50,186 bases of DNA from an uncultured Kineosporia sp. (GCA_937859855.1 CALMAR010000419.1:1-50186); one strand, 5' to 3'. Numbered from the stretch's first letter, positions 24,999 through 33,960 are shown. Translations and numbers: made by a program. The notes: a model not told the origin generated them from the sequence alone.

Positions 24999-26204
24999 AT
25001 GGCCGTGCAGCAGGTGGGCGTGATCGGCGCCGGAATTCTTGGTCTGGCCGTCGCCCGCCGGATCACCGAGCTGAATCCCGGCGCCGTTGTGACGGTGCTG
25101 GAGAAGGAGTCCCGGGTCGCCGTGCACCAGACCGGGCACAACAGTGGCGTTGTGCACGCCGGTCTCTACTACACCCCCGGCTCCCTCAAGGCCACGCTCT
25201 GCCGCCGGGGAATGGGCCTGCTGCGTGAGTACACCCAGGAGAAGGCCCTCCCGTACCAGGAGTGCGGCAAGCTCGTGGTGGCGATCAATCCGGGCGAGAT
25301 TCCGGCCCTGCGCAACATCCAGGAACGGGCAGCGGCCAACGGCGTTCCCGGCGTCCGCTGGCTCGACGGGGCCGGAATCCGTGAGATAGAGCCACACGCG
25401 GCGGGCGTCGCCGCCCTGCACTCCCCGCACACCGCAATCACTGATTACGTCGCCGTGGCACAAGCTTTCGCCGACGACGTGGTCAAAGCGGGCGGAAGCA
25501 TCGAATTCGGTTTCGAGGTCAGCTCGATCACCCAGCGGAACGGCCGGGTCGAGATCCGCGGCAGTGAGCGCGCTATCACGGTGGACCAGTTGATCATCTG
25601 TGCCGGCCTGCAGTCGGATCGGGTCGCCGGCTGGGCCGGTGATGACGCCGGGCCCGCGATCGTGCCCTTCCGGGGCGAGTACTTCCGGCTCAAGCCGGAA
25701 CGGTTGAATCTGGTCAACGGCCTGATCTACCCCGTACCCAACCCTGACTATCCCTTTCTGGGAGTGCATTTCACCAAGCGGGTACACGGCGGCGTGGACC
25801 TGGGACCGAACGCCGTCCTCGCCTTCGCCCGGGAGGGCTATACCCGCAGCCGGATCAATCCGGCTGATTTGCGAGAGACTCTGATGTGGCCCGGTTTCCG
25901 TGAACTGGCGCGCAAGCACTGGAAAATGGGCGTGCAGGAAATGGCCGGGTCACTGAGCAGGGCACTGTATCTGCGGTTCGCCCGGCAGTATGTGCCCGAG
26001 GTCCGGTCCAGCGACCTGGAGCGGGCTCAGTCCGGCGTCCGGGCTCAAGCGGTGGATCGAGATGGCGGGCTGGTGGACGACTTCCGGATCTCGGTTCTGG
26101 GCAATGTGCTGGCGGTCCGCAACGCCCCCTCGCCGGCGGCAACATCGTCCATGGCCATCGCCGAGCACATCACCGGACAACTGGCCACATTCACCGATCG
26201 CTGA
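24999..26204 (+). CDS. lhgO: L-2-hydroxyglutarate oxidase
   Basis: A 401-residue FAD enzyme that oxidises L-2-hydroxyglutarate to 2-oxoglutarate. The FAD fold is VGVIGAGILGLAVARRI at the N-terminus, and the family hallmark HNSGVVHAGLYYTPGSLKA follows at about residues 47-65. FRGEYFRLKPE and VHFTKRVHGGVDLGPNAV are also typical. It has its own promoter and ribosome site. Its position between a deacetylase and the WcaJ-like gene is odd: no link to polysaccharide synthesis is known, so it is probably a housekeeping gene inside the locus. Glycerol-3-phosphate-type dehydrogenases of the same fold are the alternative. Confidence 0.93.
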   Translation: MAVQQVGVIGAGILGLAVARRITELNPGAVVTVLEKESRVAVHQTGHNSGVVHAGLYYTPGSLKATLCRRGMGLLREYTQEKALPYQECGKLVVAINPGEIPALRNIQERAAANGVPGVRWLDGAGIREIEPHAAGVAALHSPHTAITDYVAVAQAFADDVVKAGGSIEFGFEVSSITQRNGRVEIRGSERAITVDQLIICAGLQSDRVAGWAGDDAGPAIVPFRGEYFRLKPERLNLVNGLIYPVPNPDYPFLGVHFTKRVHGGVDLGPNAVLAFAREGYTRSRINPADLRETLMWPGFRELARKHWKMGVQEMAGSLSRALYLRFARQYVPEVRSSDLERAQSGVRAQAVDRDGGLVDDFRISVLGNVLAVRNAPSPAATSSMAIAEHITGQLATFTDR

Positions 26205-26662
26205 TCCCTCAGCGCTTCCCATTCCGGGGCATCCCGTCCGGCCCATCCGGCAGCCAGCTGAGCAGATCCCGCGATCGGTTGACGCCGCCAGCACGGCCGC
26301 CGGAAAGGCACCTTCCCGCTCAAGACTTGCTGGCCTGCCCGGGGCGGCCACCGCTTGACAGGGGCCGGCCGACGGGCCAGCGAGGGCTCATCCGAACGGT
26401 CAAAATTGGGCTGCACCGGCCTTCGTGGCATTAGCCGGTTTTGGTGAGATAACCCCATTTGCGTGCCCTGAATTGCGGCATTGCCGATGCTGCTGTGAAT
26501 ACTGAGAGTCACGTTCAATTCGAGGCCTGTTACTGAACAGAGGCGTCCCGGTAGTCAGTTGCCCGTTCTTCAGCACTGGTCAGAGCCAGAACATACGGTT
26601 GGAAGCGATCGTTTCGATGGACTCCAAGCCGGAGGCGTCCATGGCGAGAGAAGGAGAACGCG
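26205..26662 (+). other. 458-bp non-coding region before the WcaJ-like gene
   Basis: No credible gene is present on either strand. The first 190 bases are GC-rich with a weak hairpin near 26331-26350. From about 26400 to 26600 the DNA is clearly poorer in GC than its surroundings, as expected of a regulatory region. TACGGT at 26594-26599 could be a -10 box for the WcaJ-like gene. I could not match a known riboswitch. Confidence 0.5.
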
Positions 26663-26676
26663 GTGACACTGCGTGA
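26617..26676 (+). other. Possible 19-codon leader ORF overlapping the WcaJ-like start
   Basis: ATG at 26617 opens a frame (MDSKPEASMAREGERGDTA) that ends at a TGA 14 bases inside the next gene, overlapping its GTG start. A second in-frame ATG lies at 26641. GGAAG lies about 12 bases before the first ATG. Such an overlap could couple translation, but a chance frame is equally possible. Confidence 0.2.
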
Positions 26677-28249
26677 ACAGATGAGCAGGGCGGGACGGCG
26701 CGGCCAAGGATCCGCAGTTCGGGAGGATTCCTCCAGTACCTCGCGTCTGCTCGTCGACATCCGCGACACCCCGGCCAGCCAGTTGCAGATGCTCTCCGCC
26801 CCCGCTCCGGCGTATCCACAACACCTGATCGACACCAAGCCGATCGACCTGCACCGAAGCGCGATGACCGACGACGACCCTCCGGCCGGTACCTGGCAGG
26901 GCTGGCCTTTCCGGGCCGGCATCATGCCTCTGCTGATCGGACTGGACCTCGTGGCCTGCGCAGCGGGGATGTTCGCCAGTGGTGGCATCCGGCCGGTGAT
27001 GAGCCTGTTCACCTTGCTCCTGCTGACGATGAACGGATCGGCCGGGCTGTATCGCTCCCGGCTGTCCCCTTCGATCCTGGATGACCTGCCCAAGCTCACC
27101 GGCCGGCTACTGGTGGTGCTGGCCCTGACCATGACCGGCCAACTGGTACTCAATCAGCTGCGCTGGGACAGCAATCTGCTGGACTGGAAGCTGCTGATAG
27201 CGGCCGCGGTCACCGGCGTGACCGGCGTCATGCTCCGGGCCGGCGCCTACAACCTGGTCCGATATGCGCGCCGAACTGGCCGGGTCTCCCACCGCACACT
27301 GATTCTCGGTGCCGGGCGAGTTGGTACCTACATGGCTGAGTCGCTCTCCCAGCATCCCGAGTACGGGCTCCAGCCGATCGGCTTTCTGGACCTCGATGCG
27401 CCGCGGGCCGGTAGCACCGCCTCGCACCGCATGCTTGGCCGGCCCGATCAGCTGGTCGAGGTCCTGCTCGATCACCGGGTTCGCAACGTGGTGGTCGCCT
27501 TCGGCACCATGCGAGAGGCCGAGATGGTCGACATCATCCGGACCTGCGACCGCCTGCACTGTGAAATTTTCGTGGTGCCAAGGCTTTTTGAGTTGCATCA
27601 CGTCACCGACGATATGGACACCGCCTGGGGTATGCCGCTGATCCGGCTGCGCCGGGCGGCCTGGCGCAGCCGGGCCTGGCAGGTGAAGCGAACCACTGAC
27701 GTACTGCTCTCCGGTCTCGCCCTGATCGCCCTGTCTCCGCTGATGCTGCTAGTCGCGCTGGCGGTCCGGCTGGAGGGCGGTCCCGGCGTCCTGTTCCGGC
27801 AGGAGCGGGTCGGCGTCGACGGGCAGCACTTCGAGCTGCTCAAGTTCCGTTCACTCAAGCCGGTGGACGAGAGCGAATCAGCTACCAACTGGAACATCGC
27901 CCATGACGACCGTCTCGGACCGGTCGGAAGGATTCTCCGGCGCACGTCGATCGACGAGCTGCCTCAGCTGCTCAACATCGTCCGGGGCGACATGAGCCTG
28001 GTCGGGCCCCGGCCGGAGCGGCCCCATTTCGTCGCCGCCTTCCGCTCCGAGCACCCGCACTATGTGGCCCGGCACCGGGTGCCCTGCGGGCTCACCGGCC
28101 TGGCTCAGGTGAACGGGCTGCGGGGGGATACCTCGATCGCCGAGCGAGCCCGGTTCGACAACTACTACATCGAGAACTGGTCGCTGTGGCTGGACATCAA
28201 GATCTTGCTACGCACGGCCATGTCGGTAGTCCGGGCCGAAGGGGCCTGA
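26663..28249 (+). CDS. Undecaprenyl-phosphate sugar phosphotransferase (WcaJ/CpsE type)
   Basis: A 528-residue polyprenyl-phosphate hexose-1-phosphate transferase, the enzyme that starts the repeat unit on the lipid carrier. It has a polar N-terminus, several membrane helices (about 86-190), a Rossmann-like domain (TLILGAGRVGTYMAE, about 212-226), and from residue 342 the catalytic domain: KRTTDVLLSGLALIALSPLM, FRQERVGVDGQHFELLKFRS, RRTSIDELPQLLNIVRGDMS and VGPRPERP. All catalytic motifs are intact. The GTG at 26663 follows AGGAG by 7 bases. It is the likely first step of the repeat unit made by this locus. Confidence 0.95.
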   Translation: MTLREQMSRAGRRGQGSAVREDSSSTSRLLVDIRDTPASQLQMLSAPAPAYPQHLIDTKPIDLHRSAMTDDDPPAGTWQGWPFRAGIMPLLIGLDLVACAAGMFASGGIRPVMSLFTLLLLTMNGSAGLYRSRLSPSILDDLPKLTGRLLVVLALTMTGQLVLNQLRWDSNLLDWKLLIAAAVTGVTGVMLRAGAYNLVRYARRTGRVSHRTLILGAGRVGTYMAESLSQHPEYGLQPIGFLDLDAPRAGSTASHRMLGRPDQLVEVLLDHRVRNVVVAFGTMREAEMVDIIRTCDRLHCEIFVVPRLFELHHVTDDMDTAWGMPLIRLRRAAWRSRAWQVKRTTDVLLSGLALIALSPLMLLVALAVRLEGGPGVLFRQERVGVDGQHFELLKFRSLKPVDESESATNWNIAHDDRLGPVGRILRRTSIDELPQLLNIVRGDMSLVGPRPERPHFVAAFRSEHPHYVARHRVPCGLTGLAQVNGLRGDTSIAERARFDNYYIENWSLWLDIKILLRTAMSVVRAEGA

Positions 28250-28382
28250 GCAGCCACGCTTCTCGTCCCGGGTGACCGGGCGCATCCGCAGCATGCAGAC
28301 ACAGGGATCGTGTCGAAGCAGGCCCACGGAGGGGCCGATCCACTGAATACGCCTGCGAACAATCGGTTGTGAGGAATTCCCT

Positions 28383-29198
28383 GTGAGTGCTCAGCCATCT
28401 CCCTCCGACATCCCGGTCGCTATCCTCTGTGGCGGGATGGGCACCCGCCTGCGCGAGGCCAGCGGAGACAAGGTTCCCAAGCCGCTGGTCGACATCGGCG
28501 GCCGGCCCATTCTCTGGCACATCATGAAGGTGTACCGGGCCCATGGTTTCCGGAAGTTCGTGCTGTGCCTGGGGTACCGCGGTGACCAGATCAAGCGGTA
28601 CTTCCTGGACTACCGGGAGAGCCTTTCCGACTTCACCCTCAAGCACGACGGAAACGAGCCGACGTATCACACCTCGGCCGAACTCGAGGACTGGGAGATC
28701 ACCTTTGTGGAGACCGGCCTTGAGACCGGCACGGTCGGACGGATAAAACGGATCGCCCAGCATCTGACCGGCGAACAGTTCATGCTCACCTACGGGGACG
28801 GTATCGGCGACGTCGACCTCACCGCCCTGATGGCCAGCCATCAGGCGATGGGCCGGATGGCCACGGTCACCGCCGTTCACCCGGCCAGCCGATATGGCGA
28901 GATGCATGTCGATGGCGACCAGGTGACCGAGTTCAACGAGAAGCCGACGCTGGCCACCGGCTGGGTGAACGGCGGATTCTTCATGTTCGAGCGTGATTTC
29001 ATCGACAAGTACCTCAGTGACGTCGATGACTCCACCATGCTGGAGCAAACTCCTTTGCAGCAGATCGCCCGGGACGGGCAGTTGTCCTTGAATGGGCATG
29101 AGGGATTCTGGATGGGAATGGACACATACCGCGACTGGACAGAGCTGAACAAGCTCTGGGACCGCGGCCTCGCGAGCTGGAAGATGTGGGACGACTGA
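28383..29198 (+). CDS. rfbF: Glucose-1-phosphate cytidylyltransferase
   Basis: A 271-residue nucleotidyltransferase that makes CDP-glucose from CTP and glucose-1-phosphate. The active-site opening is ILCGGMGTRLREASGDKVPK, with PLVDIGGRPILWHIMKVY, and YGDGIGDVDL is the metal motif. It is the close RfbF type, not RfbA/RmlA, so the product is most likely CDP-glucose. GAGGAA lies 6 bases before the GTG. Its TGA overlaps the ATG of the epimerase gene (TGATG), the first joint of a tightly packed four-gene unit. The usual partner, CDP-glucose 4,6-dehydratase, is not nearby. Confidence 0.92.
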   Translation: MSAQPSPSDIPVAILCGGMGTRLREASGDKVPKPLVDIGGRPILWHIMKVYRAHGFRKFVLCLGYRGDQIKRYFLDYRESLSDFTLKHDGNEPTYHTSAELEDWEITFVETGLETGTVGRIKRIAQHLTGEQFMLTYGDGIGDVDLTALMASHQAMGRMATVTAVHPASRYGEMHVDGDQVTEFNEKPTLATGWVNGGFFMFERDFIDKYLSDVDDSTMLEQTPLQQIARDGQLSLNGHEGFWMGMDTYRDWTELNKLWDRGLASWKMWDD

Positions 29199-30235
29199 TG
29201 AAGATTCTGGTTACCGGAACCGAGGGCTATCTGGGCTGCCTGGTCGCGCCGGAGCTGATCCGGCGCGGACATGAGGTGCTCGGTGCCGACACCGGCTACT
29301 ACCGGCAGGGCTGGCTGTACAACAGCGCCGGAATCACGGCCAAGACCTTGAACAAAGACATCCGCCACATCACCCGGGACGACCTGGAGGGTATGGACGC
29401 GGTCGTGCACATGGCCGAGCTGTCGAATGACCCGCTGGGCGAGCTACTGGCCGACGTCACTTACACGGTGAACCACCGGGGCTCGGTCCGGCTGGCCGAA
29501 CTGGCGGTCCAGGCCGGAGTCGAGCGCTTCATCTACATGTCGTCCTGCAGCGTGTACGGGGTGGCGCAGGGCGTGGTCGACGAGACCAGTCCGGTCAATC
29601 CGCAGACCGCCTACGCGGATTGCAAGACCTTGGTGGAGCGGGATCTGGGGGCGATGGCCAGCGATACGTTCTCGCCGGTGTTCATGCGCAACGCCACCGC
29701 GTTCGGTGCTTCCCCCCGGCAACGGTTCGACATCGTGCTGAACAACCTGGCCGGCCTGGCCTGGACCACCAAGAAGATAGCCATGAGCAGTGACGGGACG
29801 CCGTGGCGGCCCCTGGTGCATGCCCTCGACATCACCAAGTCGATCTACTGTGCTCTTGAAGCGCCCCGGGAGGCCATCCACAACCAGACCTTCAATGTGG
29901 GCAGCAACGAGCAGAACTACCAGGTTCGCCAGATCGCGGAAACAGTGGGAGCTGAGTTCCCGGGCTGTGAAGTGACTTTCGGAGCGGCGGGGGAGGACAA
30001 CCGTTCCTACCGGGTCAATTTCGACAAGATCAGTTCTGAGTTGCCCGGATTTTCCTGTGACTGGGACGCCACTGCGGGAGCTCACCAGCTACACCAGGTG
30101 TTCTCCGCCATCGGCATGGACGCCGAGACCTTCACCGGTCGTCAGCACATCCGGCTCAAGCAGCTGGAACATCTGATCGCGACCAAGCAGCTGGACGCTG
30201 ACCTGTTCTGGACCACCGATGAGGTAGCCAATTAA
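29198..30235 (+). CDS. NAD-dependent nucleotide-sugar epimerase (extended SDR)
   Basis: A 345-residue extended short-chain dehydrogenase acting on a nucleotide sugar. The NAD fold is ILVTGTEGYLGCLVAPEL, with MSSCSVYG and the catalytic pair Y and K in TAYADCKTLVE. The Thr-Asp-Glu motif of 4,6-dehydratases (STDEVYG) is absent: the site reads SSCSVYG as in 4-epimerases. So it is more likely an epimerase or reductase than the missing CDP-glucose 4,6-dehydratase. The start ATG 29198 overlaps the rfbF stop, which fixes it. Its stop is followed at once by the next ATG. Confidence 0.85.
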   Translation: MKILVTGTEGYLGCLVAPELIRRGHEVLGADTGYYRQGWLYNSAGITAKTLNKDIRHITRDDLEGMDAVVHMAELSNDPLGELLADVTYTVNHRGSVRLAELAVQAGVERFIYMSSCSVYGVAQGVVDETSPVNPQTAYADCKTLVERDLGAMASDTFSPVFMRNATAFGASPRQRFDIVLNNLAGLAWTTKKIAMSSDGTPWRPLVHALDITKSIYCALEAPREAIHNQTFNVGSNEQNYQVRQIAETVGAEFPGCEVTFGAAGEDNRSYRVNFDKISSELPGFSCDWDATAGAHQLHQVFSAIGMDAETFTGRQHIRLKQLEHLIATKQLDADLFWTTDEVAN

Positions 30236-30775
30236 ATGATCATTACTGGTACGCACATCGCCGGCGTTGTCATCGTCGAGCTCGAGCGGCGTGAGGACGA
30301 CCGCGGATTCTTCGCCCGCAGCTTCGACCGGGCCGAATTCGAAGCGGCCGGGCTGAATCCCGCCGTTGAGCAGTGCAATCTGTCCTTCAACCACCGGGCG
30401 GGCACCCTGCGCGGAATGCACTATCAGCTCGACTGGGCGCCGGAGGTCAAGCTGGTCCGCTGCACCCGCGGCGCAATCGTCGACCAGATTGTGGACATGC
30501 GCCCGGACTCGGCCACCTACCTGCAGCACGTGTCGGTCGAACTGACCGACTCCAACCGCAAGGCGCTGTACGTCCCGGCGATGTTCGCCCATGGATACCA
30601 GACTTTGGTCGACGACACCGAGGTGACCTATCAGGTGACTGGGGCTTATACCCCGGCGGCCGAGCGGGGTCAGCGGTTCGACGACCCCGCTCTGGATCTC
30701 TCCTGGCCGCTGCCGGTTTCGGTGATCAGCGGCAAGGACGCGAATTGGGCGTTGCTGGAGGGTGTAACCGCATGA
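30236..30775 (+). CDS. RmlC-like nucleotide-sugar 3,5-epimerase (cupin)
   Basis: A 179-residue cupin of the dTDP-4-dehydrorhamnose 3,5-epimerase family. It keeps NHRAGTLRGMHYQ with catalytic H62, VPAMFAHGYQTL and the closing motif DDPALDLSWPLP. The family epimerises 4-keto sugars; here the substrate is presumably the CDP-sugar of this cluster rather than dTDP-4-ketorhamnose, since rmlA and rmlB are absent. The ATG follows directly after the TAA of the epimerase gene, and its TGA overlaps the next ATG (ATGA). Confidence 0.9.
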   Translation: MIITGTHIAGVVIVELERREDDRGFFARSFDRAEFEAAGLNPAVEQCNLSFNHRAGTLRGMHYQLDWAPEVKLVRCTRGAIVDQIVDMRPDSATYLQHVSVELTDSNRKALYVPAMFAHGYQTLVDDTEVTYQVTGAYTPAAERGQRFDDPALDLSWPLPVSVISGKDANWALLEGVTA

Positions 30776-32061
30776 TCATCGTCGATACTGCTCTGGCCCG
30801 GCGCCAGGCCGAGGGCAAGCCCATCCGGGTCGGCCTGGCCGGGGCCGGTTTCATGGGCCGTGGTTTGGTCAATCAGGTGGTGAACTCGGTTCCAGGAATG
30901 GAGCTTTCAGCTATCTGTAACCGGACCCAGGCCCATGCCGAGCGCGCCTACACCGAAGCCGGAACCCTCGAGTGGGAGGTGGTCGAAGACGCGCAGGGCC
31001 TGGACAAGGCCGTACAGCGCGGCGTCCCGGCGATCACCTCGAACTTCCGGGCGTTGTGCGAATCCGAGAGCATCGACGCCATCGTCGAGGCCACCGGTCA
31101 CGTCGAGTACGGCGCGCACGTGGTTACCGCGGCCATTGAGGGCGGAAAGCACGTCGTGCTGCTCAACGCCGAGTTGGACGGCACAGTGGGCTCAGTGCTG
31201 AAAGCGAAGGCTGATGCGGCTGGTGTCGTCCTGACCGGGTGCGACGGCGACCAGCCCGGTGTGCAGGGCAATCTGGTCCGGTTCGTGCGCAGCATCGGAT
31301 TGACCCCACTGGTCTGCGGAAACATCAAGGGTCTGCAGGATGAATATCGGACCCCAGCAACGCAGAAGGCTTTTGCCGAGAAGTGGGGGCAGGACCCGTA
31401 CATGGTGACGTCGTTCGCCGACGGCACCAAGGTCTCCTTCGAGCAGGCGATCGTGGCCAACGCGACCGGCATGACGGTGGAGCGCCGGGGCATGCGCGGC
31501 GCCGATCACGCCGGGCACGTGGATGAGCTCACCGCCGCCTACGACATCGATGATCTGCGAGCCGCCGGCGGTTACGTGGACTACGTGGTCGGATCCAAGC
31601 CGGGCCCTGGCGTCTTCGTACTGGCCGCCCATGACGACCCGAAACAGCGGCACTATCTGAACCTGTACAAGCTCGGCAATGGGCCGCTGTACAGCTTTTA
31701 TACCCCGTATCACCTGTGCCATTTCGAGGTTCCGCTGACCGTGGCCCGGGCCGTACTCTTCGGTGATGCCGCCCTGCAGCCGCTGGCCGGTCCCACGGTC
31801 GAGGTGGTCGCGGTGGCCAAGCAAGACCTGGTCACAGGCCAGATCCTCGATGGCCTAGGCGGTTTCGACAGCTACGGGGTGGCCGAGCGGGCAGACCAGA
31901 GCGCCGAACAGGACCTGCTACCGATGGGGGTGGCCGAGGGCTGCACGCTGCTGCGCGACGTCCCCAAGGATGCGTTGCTGACCTACGCTGATGTGATGCT
32001 GCCGGAGGGCCGACTGGTGGACCAGCTCCGGGCCGAGCAGCGAGCCCTGTTCCCAGCCTGA
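30772..32061 (+). CDS. NAD(P)-dependent oxidoreductase with C-terminal SAF domain
   Basis: A 429-residue protein. The N-terminal Rossmann domain is homoserine-dehydrogenase-like (PIRVGLAGAGFMGRGLVNQV), with VVLLNAELDGTVGS and the motif GCDGDQPGVQGN. The C-terminus (about 345-425) has AKQDLVTGQILDGLGG and LPMGVAEGCTLLRDVPKDA, as in SAF domains of FlgA and sialate synthases. Such proteins are often labelled FlgA or homoserine dehydrogenase; neither fits. Its place at the end of an rfbF-epimerase-RmlC unit, coupled by an ATGA overlap, suggests a step in making an unusual CDP-sugar. The exact reaction is unknown. Confidence 0.85.
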   Translation: MIIVDTALARRQAEGKPIRVGLAGAGFMGRGLVNQVVNSVPGMELSAICNRTQAHAERAYTEAGTLEWEVVEDAQGLDKAVQRGVPAITSNFRALCESESIDAIVEATGHVEYGAHVVTAAIEGGKHVVLLNAELDGTVGSVLKAKADAAGVVLTGCDGDQPGVQGNLVRFVRSIGLTPLVCGNIKGLQDEYRTPATQKAFAEKWGQDPYMVTSFADGTKVSFEQAIVANATGMTVERRGMRGADHAGHVDELTAAYDIDDLRAAGGYVDYVVGSKPGPGVFVLAAHDDPKQRHYLNLYKLGNGPLYSFYTPYHLCHFEVPLTVARAVLFGDAALQPLAGPTVEVVAVAKQDLVTGQILDGLGGFDSYGVAERADQSAEQDLLPMGVAEGCTLLRDVPKDALLTYADVMLPEGRLVDQLRAEQRALFPA

Positions 32062-32081
32062 GGCGTCTCCCGTCCCCGTCT

Positions 32082-32165
32082 CTTCTCGCTCATGCTCCCT
32101 GGAACCACCGTCTCCGGCCTCGCAGGCATCCGTACGCGGTGGTTTCGACGAGCATGAGCGGAAGG
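32082..32165. terminator. Long hairpin between convergent genes (bidirectional terminator)
   Basis: CGCTCATGCTC (32087-32097) pairs perfectly with GAGCATGAGCG (32150-32160), and inside it AACCACCG (32103-32110) pairs with CGGTGGTT (32137-32144). The outer stem can extend to 32082/32164 with one bulged base. The hairpin fills the gap between the convergent SAF oxidoreductase and first GH26 genes. Confidence 0.7.
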
Positions 32166-32172
32166 ACGACGG

Positions 32173-33756
32173 CTAGCCGAAGTACTTCCGGAACGCTTTC
32201 CCGGCGTTCGGCATCGTCGTCATCAGCCGGTGCGCGCCGTCACCGCTGTCGGTCTCGAAGTAGGCCTGATAGGCAACGTTGTTGGCCGGATCGGCGATGA
32301 ACCGGTACATCTGCTCAACGAAATACGGATCGTCCCCGCCGCCGTGGTGGTCAGTGCGCTGCCAGACCCCCCACTCCGGCAGTGACATCGGCTTCTTCCT
32401 GGCCTGAGCGAACTGGGCCCAGAATCCAAGGCCGTGCTGCCCGTCATACAGCTGGTCCCACACGGTCTGCTGACGGACCAACCGGCAAGCGGCGTCGCAG
32501 CCGGCCGGGTAGGGGTAGGTCTGCGGTGCCCAGGAGACGTCATAGACGTCCACTCCGACATAGTCCACGTAGGCGCTGCCGGGGTAGTAGGCAGTCGCGT
32601 CGAAGGCGGTGTCGCCCACATTCGGATTCCAGTCAAACTGAAAGTGCTGTCCTGGAATAGATCTCATCGCAGTGACCACATGCCGCCAGTAGGCGACGAA
32701 GTCGGCCGGCTTGTTGGTGGACCATCTGGACGACTCCAGATTGAACTCCCACCCCAGCCGGATGATCGCATCACCCTGCCGGGCTCTGACCAGGTTCCGG
32801 GCCAGAGTACGGAAGTACGAGTCGTATGCACCCCCGGCACCACGAGCAACGGTGTAGCTCCCGCTGCTGGGCAGCAGACCGGTCGAATAAACCATCCGCT
32901 GGCTGGAACCCGACCACTGTCTGATCATGTAAGCCGGGTTGGCGATATCGTTCCAGGTGTCGCGCGTGGAGAAGTCGACCGCATAGTCCACGTCACGGCC
33001 CAGCCACGATTCGAAACCGGCGATCCGCTGGCGAGATGTGCCTCGATAGACCCCAAGCTTGACCCGCTTCGCCCAGGCAGGACTGACCGGGGACGCGGAA
33101 GTGACCGGCTGGATCACCGGCGGCGCCGGTGGCCGCACACTCGGCGTCGGCTGGGCCAAGGGCGACGTGGTCAGCCGGGCCGGTACGGCCGGATCACTCC
33201 GGCTGGGAATCCAGTGGGCGGCACCGATCCAGACGCTGACCAGGATCAGCACCATGGCCGCCGCGATCGCCAAGAGGGCGAATCGGTGCGGCGCGGGGTT
33301 TCTGGCCGAGATCGGATCAGACGGCCAGGAAACCTCGGGCCGGACAGCAGCGGTCTGCGCGTTGCCGCGGGGCCGGACCGGGGTCTTGGCCCGCCGGGCA
33401 GCGGGTGCCGCATCGGTGCCGCCGGAGGACCGGGCTGCGGACCGGGGCGGCAAGAGATGGAGGACACCAGCTGGATCCGCTGACTGCGCCGGCGGACCAT
33501 CCGGCGCCCGGCGCAGAGCCTCCCGATCCCGGCGCAGAGTCTCCCGATCCCGGCGCAGGGGCGGTGAGACGGGCGTATCCGTCGATGAGTTGCCGCGGTC
33601 TGGATCCGGGAGGTGCGAGGCGGGAGGCGCAGCCGCGAGCTCCGCCTCACTGGTTCCGGGCGGTGCAGCCTGCAGAAGCGCTTCGATCCGAGCCAGATTG
33701 GCCCAGGGGTCGCTCGCTGGGCCCGAATCCGGCCTGATCCGGCGTCGCTCGGTCAT
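32173..33756 (-). CDS. Membrane-anchored family 26 glycoside hydrolase (first)
   Basis: A 527-residue type II membrane protein. Residues 1-158 are cytoplasmic, disordered and charged, including a doubled LRRDREA heptad; 159-180 form the membrane helix; about 225-525 are a GH26 (alpha/beta)8 domain. The acid/base glutamate is E337 (RLGWEFNLESS) and the nucleophile E461 (SLPEWGVW), both in typical surroundings. GH26 enzymes cut beta-mannan and related glucans. Here the enzyme probably trims or releases the polysaccharide of this locus outside the membrane. ATG 33756 is used because the first residues TERRRIRP are polar. It is a paralogue of the next gene. Confidence 0.9.
   Translation of the reverse strand: MTERRRIRPDSGPASDPWANLARIEALLQAAPPGTSEAELAAAPPASHLPDPDRGNSSTDTPVSPPLRRDRETLRRDREALRRAPDGPPAQSADPAGVLHLLPPRSAARSSGGTDAAPAARRAKTPVRPRGNAQTAAVRPEVSWPSDPISARNPAPHRFALLAIAAAMVLILVSVWIGAAHWIPSRSDPAVPARLTTSPLAQPTPSVRPPAPPVIQPVTSASPVSPAWAKRVKLGVYRGTSRQRIAGFESWLGRDVDYAVDFSTRDTWNDIANPAYMIRQWSGSSQRMVYSTGLLPSSGSYTVARGAGGAYDSYFRTLARNLVRARQGDAIIRLGWEFNLESSRWSTNKPADFVAYWRHVVTAMRSIPGQHFQFDWNPNVGDTAFDATAYYPGSAYVDYVGVDVYDVSWAPQTYPYPAGCDAACRLVRQQTVWDQLYDGQHGLGFWAQFAQARKKPMSLPEWGVWQRTDHHGGGDDPYFVEQMYRFIADPANNVAYQAYFETDSGDGAHRLMTTMPNAGKAFRKYFG
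33519..33560 (-). repeat. Two 21-bp direct repeats in the first GH26 gene
   Basis: Units at 33519-33539 and 33540-33560 are nearly identical and code LRRDREA-type heptads in the cytoplasmic tail. The tail is likely to be helical and charged here. The longer tail is absent from the second GH26 paralogue. Confidence 0.6.
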
Positions 33757-33855
33757 GGCTGGGCACCCGCGAACCCATGGCCGGTCATGCACTCAGCGAG
33801 AATCACGGCCCGGCGCCGGTTCACCGGCGGTCCGAGCACGCGACACGACGCAGAA

Positions 33856-33861
33856 GTGTAG
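33856..33861 (-). promoter_or_regulatory. -10 box TACACT of the first GH26 gene
   Basis: TACACT on the minus strand would start transcription near 33848, leaving a leader of about 90 bases to the ATG at 33756. No convincing -35 box was found. Confidence 0.35.
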
Positions 33862-33960
33862 ACACTGATCTCACGGTACGGCTGTGACGCGGCGTGCCGT
33901 GGCGATCGGCGACGAGACGCCTGTTCGGCCCAATCAGACGGCTCAGCGCCCGGAACCGGA

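Noticed and set aside
24824..25919. A 661-residue version of the deacetylase
   Set aside because: The extra residues lie antisense to lhgO; the ATG at 24824 has a -10 box at leaderless distance.
30373..30771. An N-terminal extension of the SAF oxidoreductase
   Set aside because: It lies wholly inside the RmlC-like gene in another frame; the ATG at 30772 has an ATGA overlap and begins a proper Rossmann fold.
33519..33560. CRISPR-like or mobile repeat
   Set aside because: Only two adjacent 21-bp units within a coding frame, without spacers.
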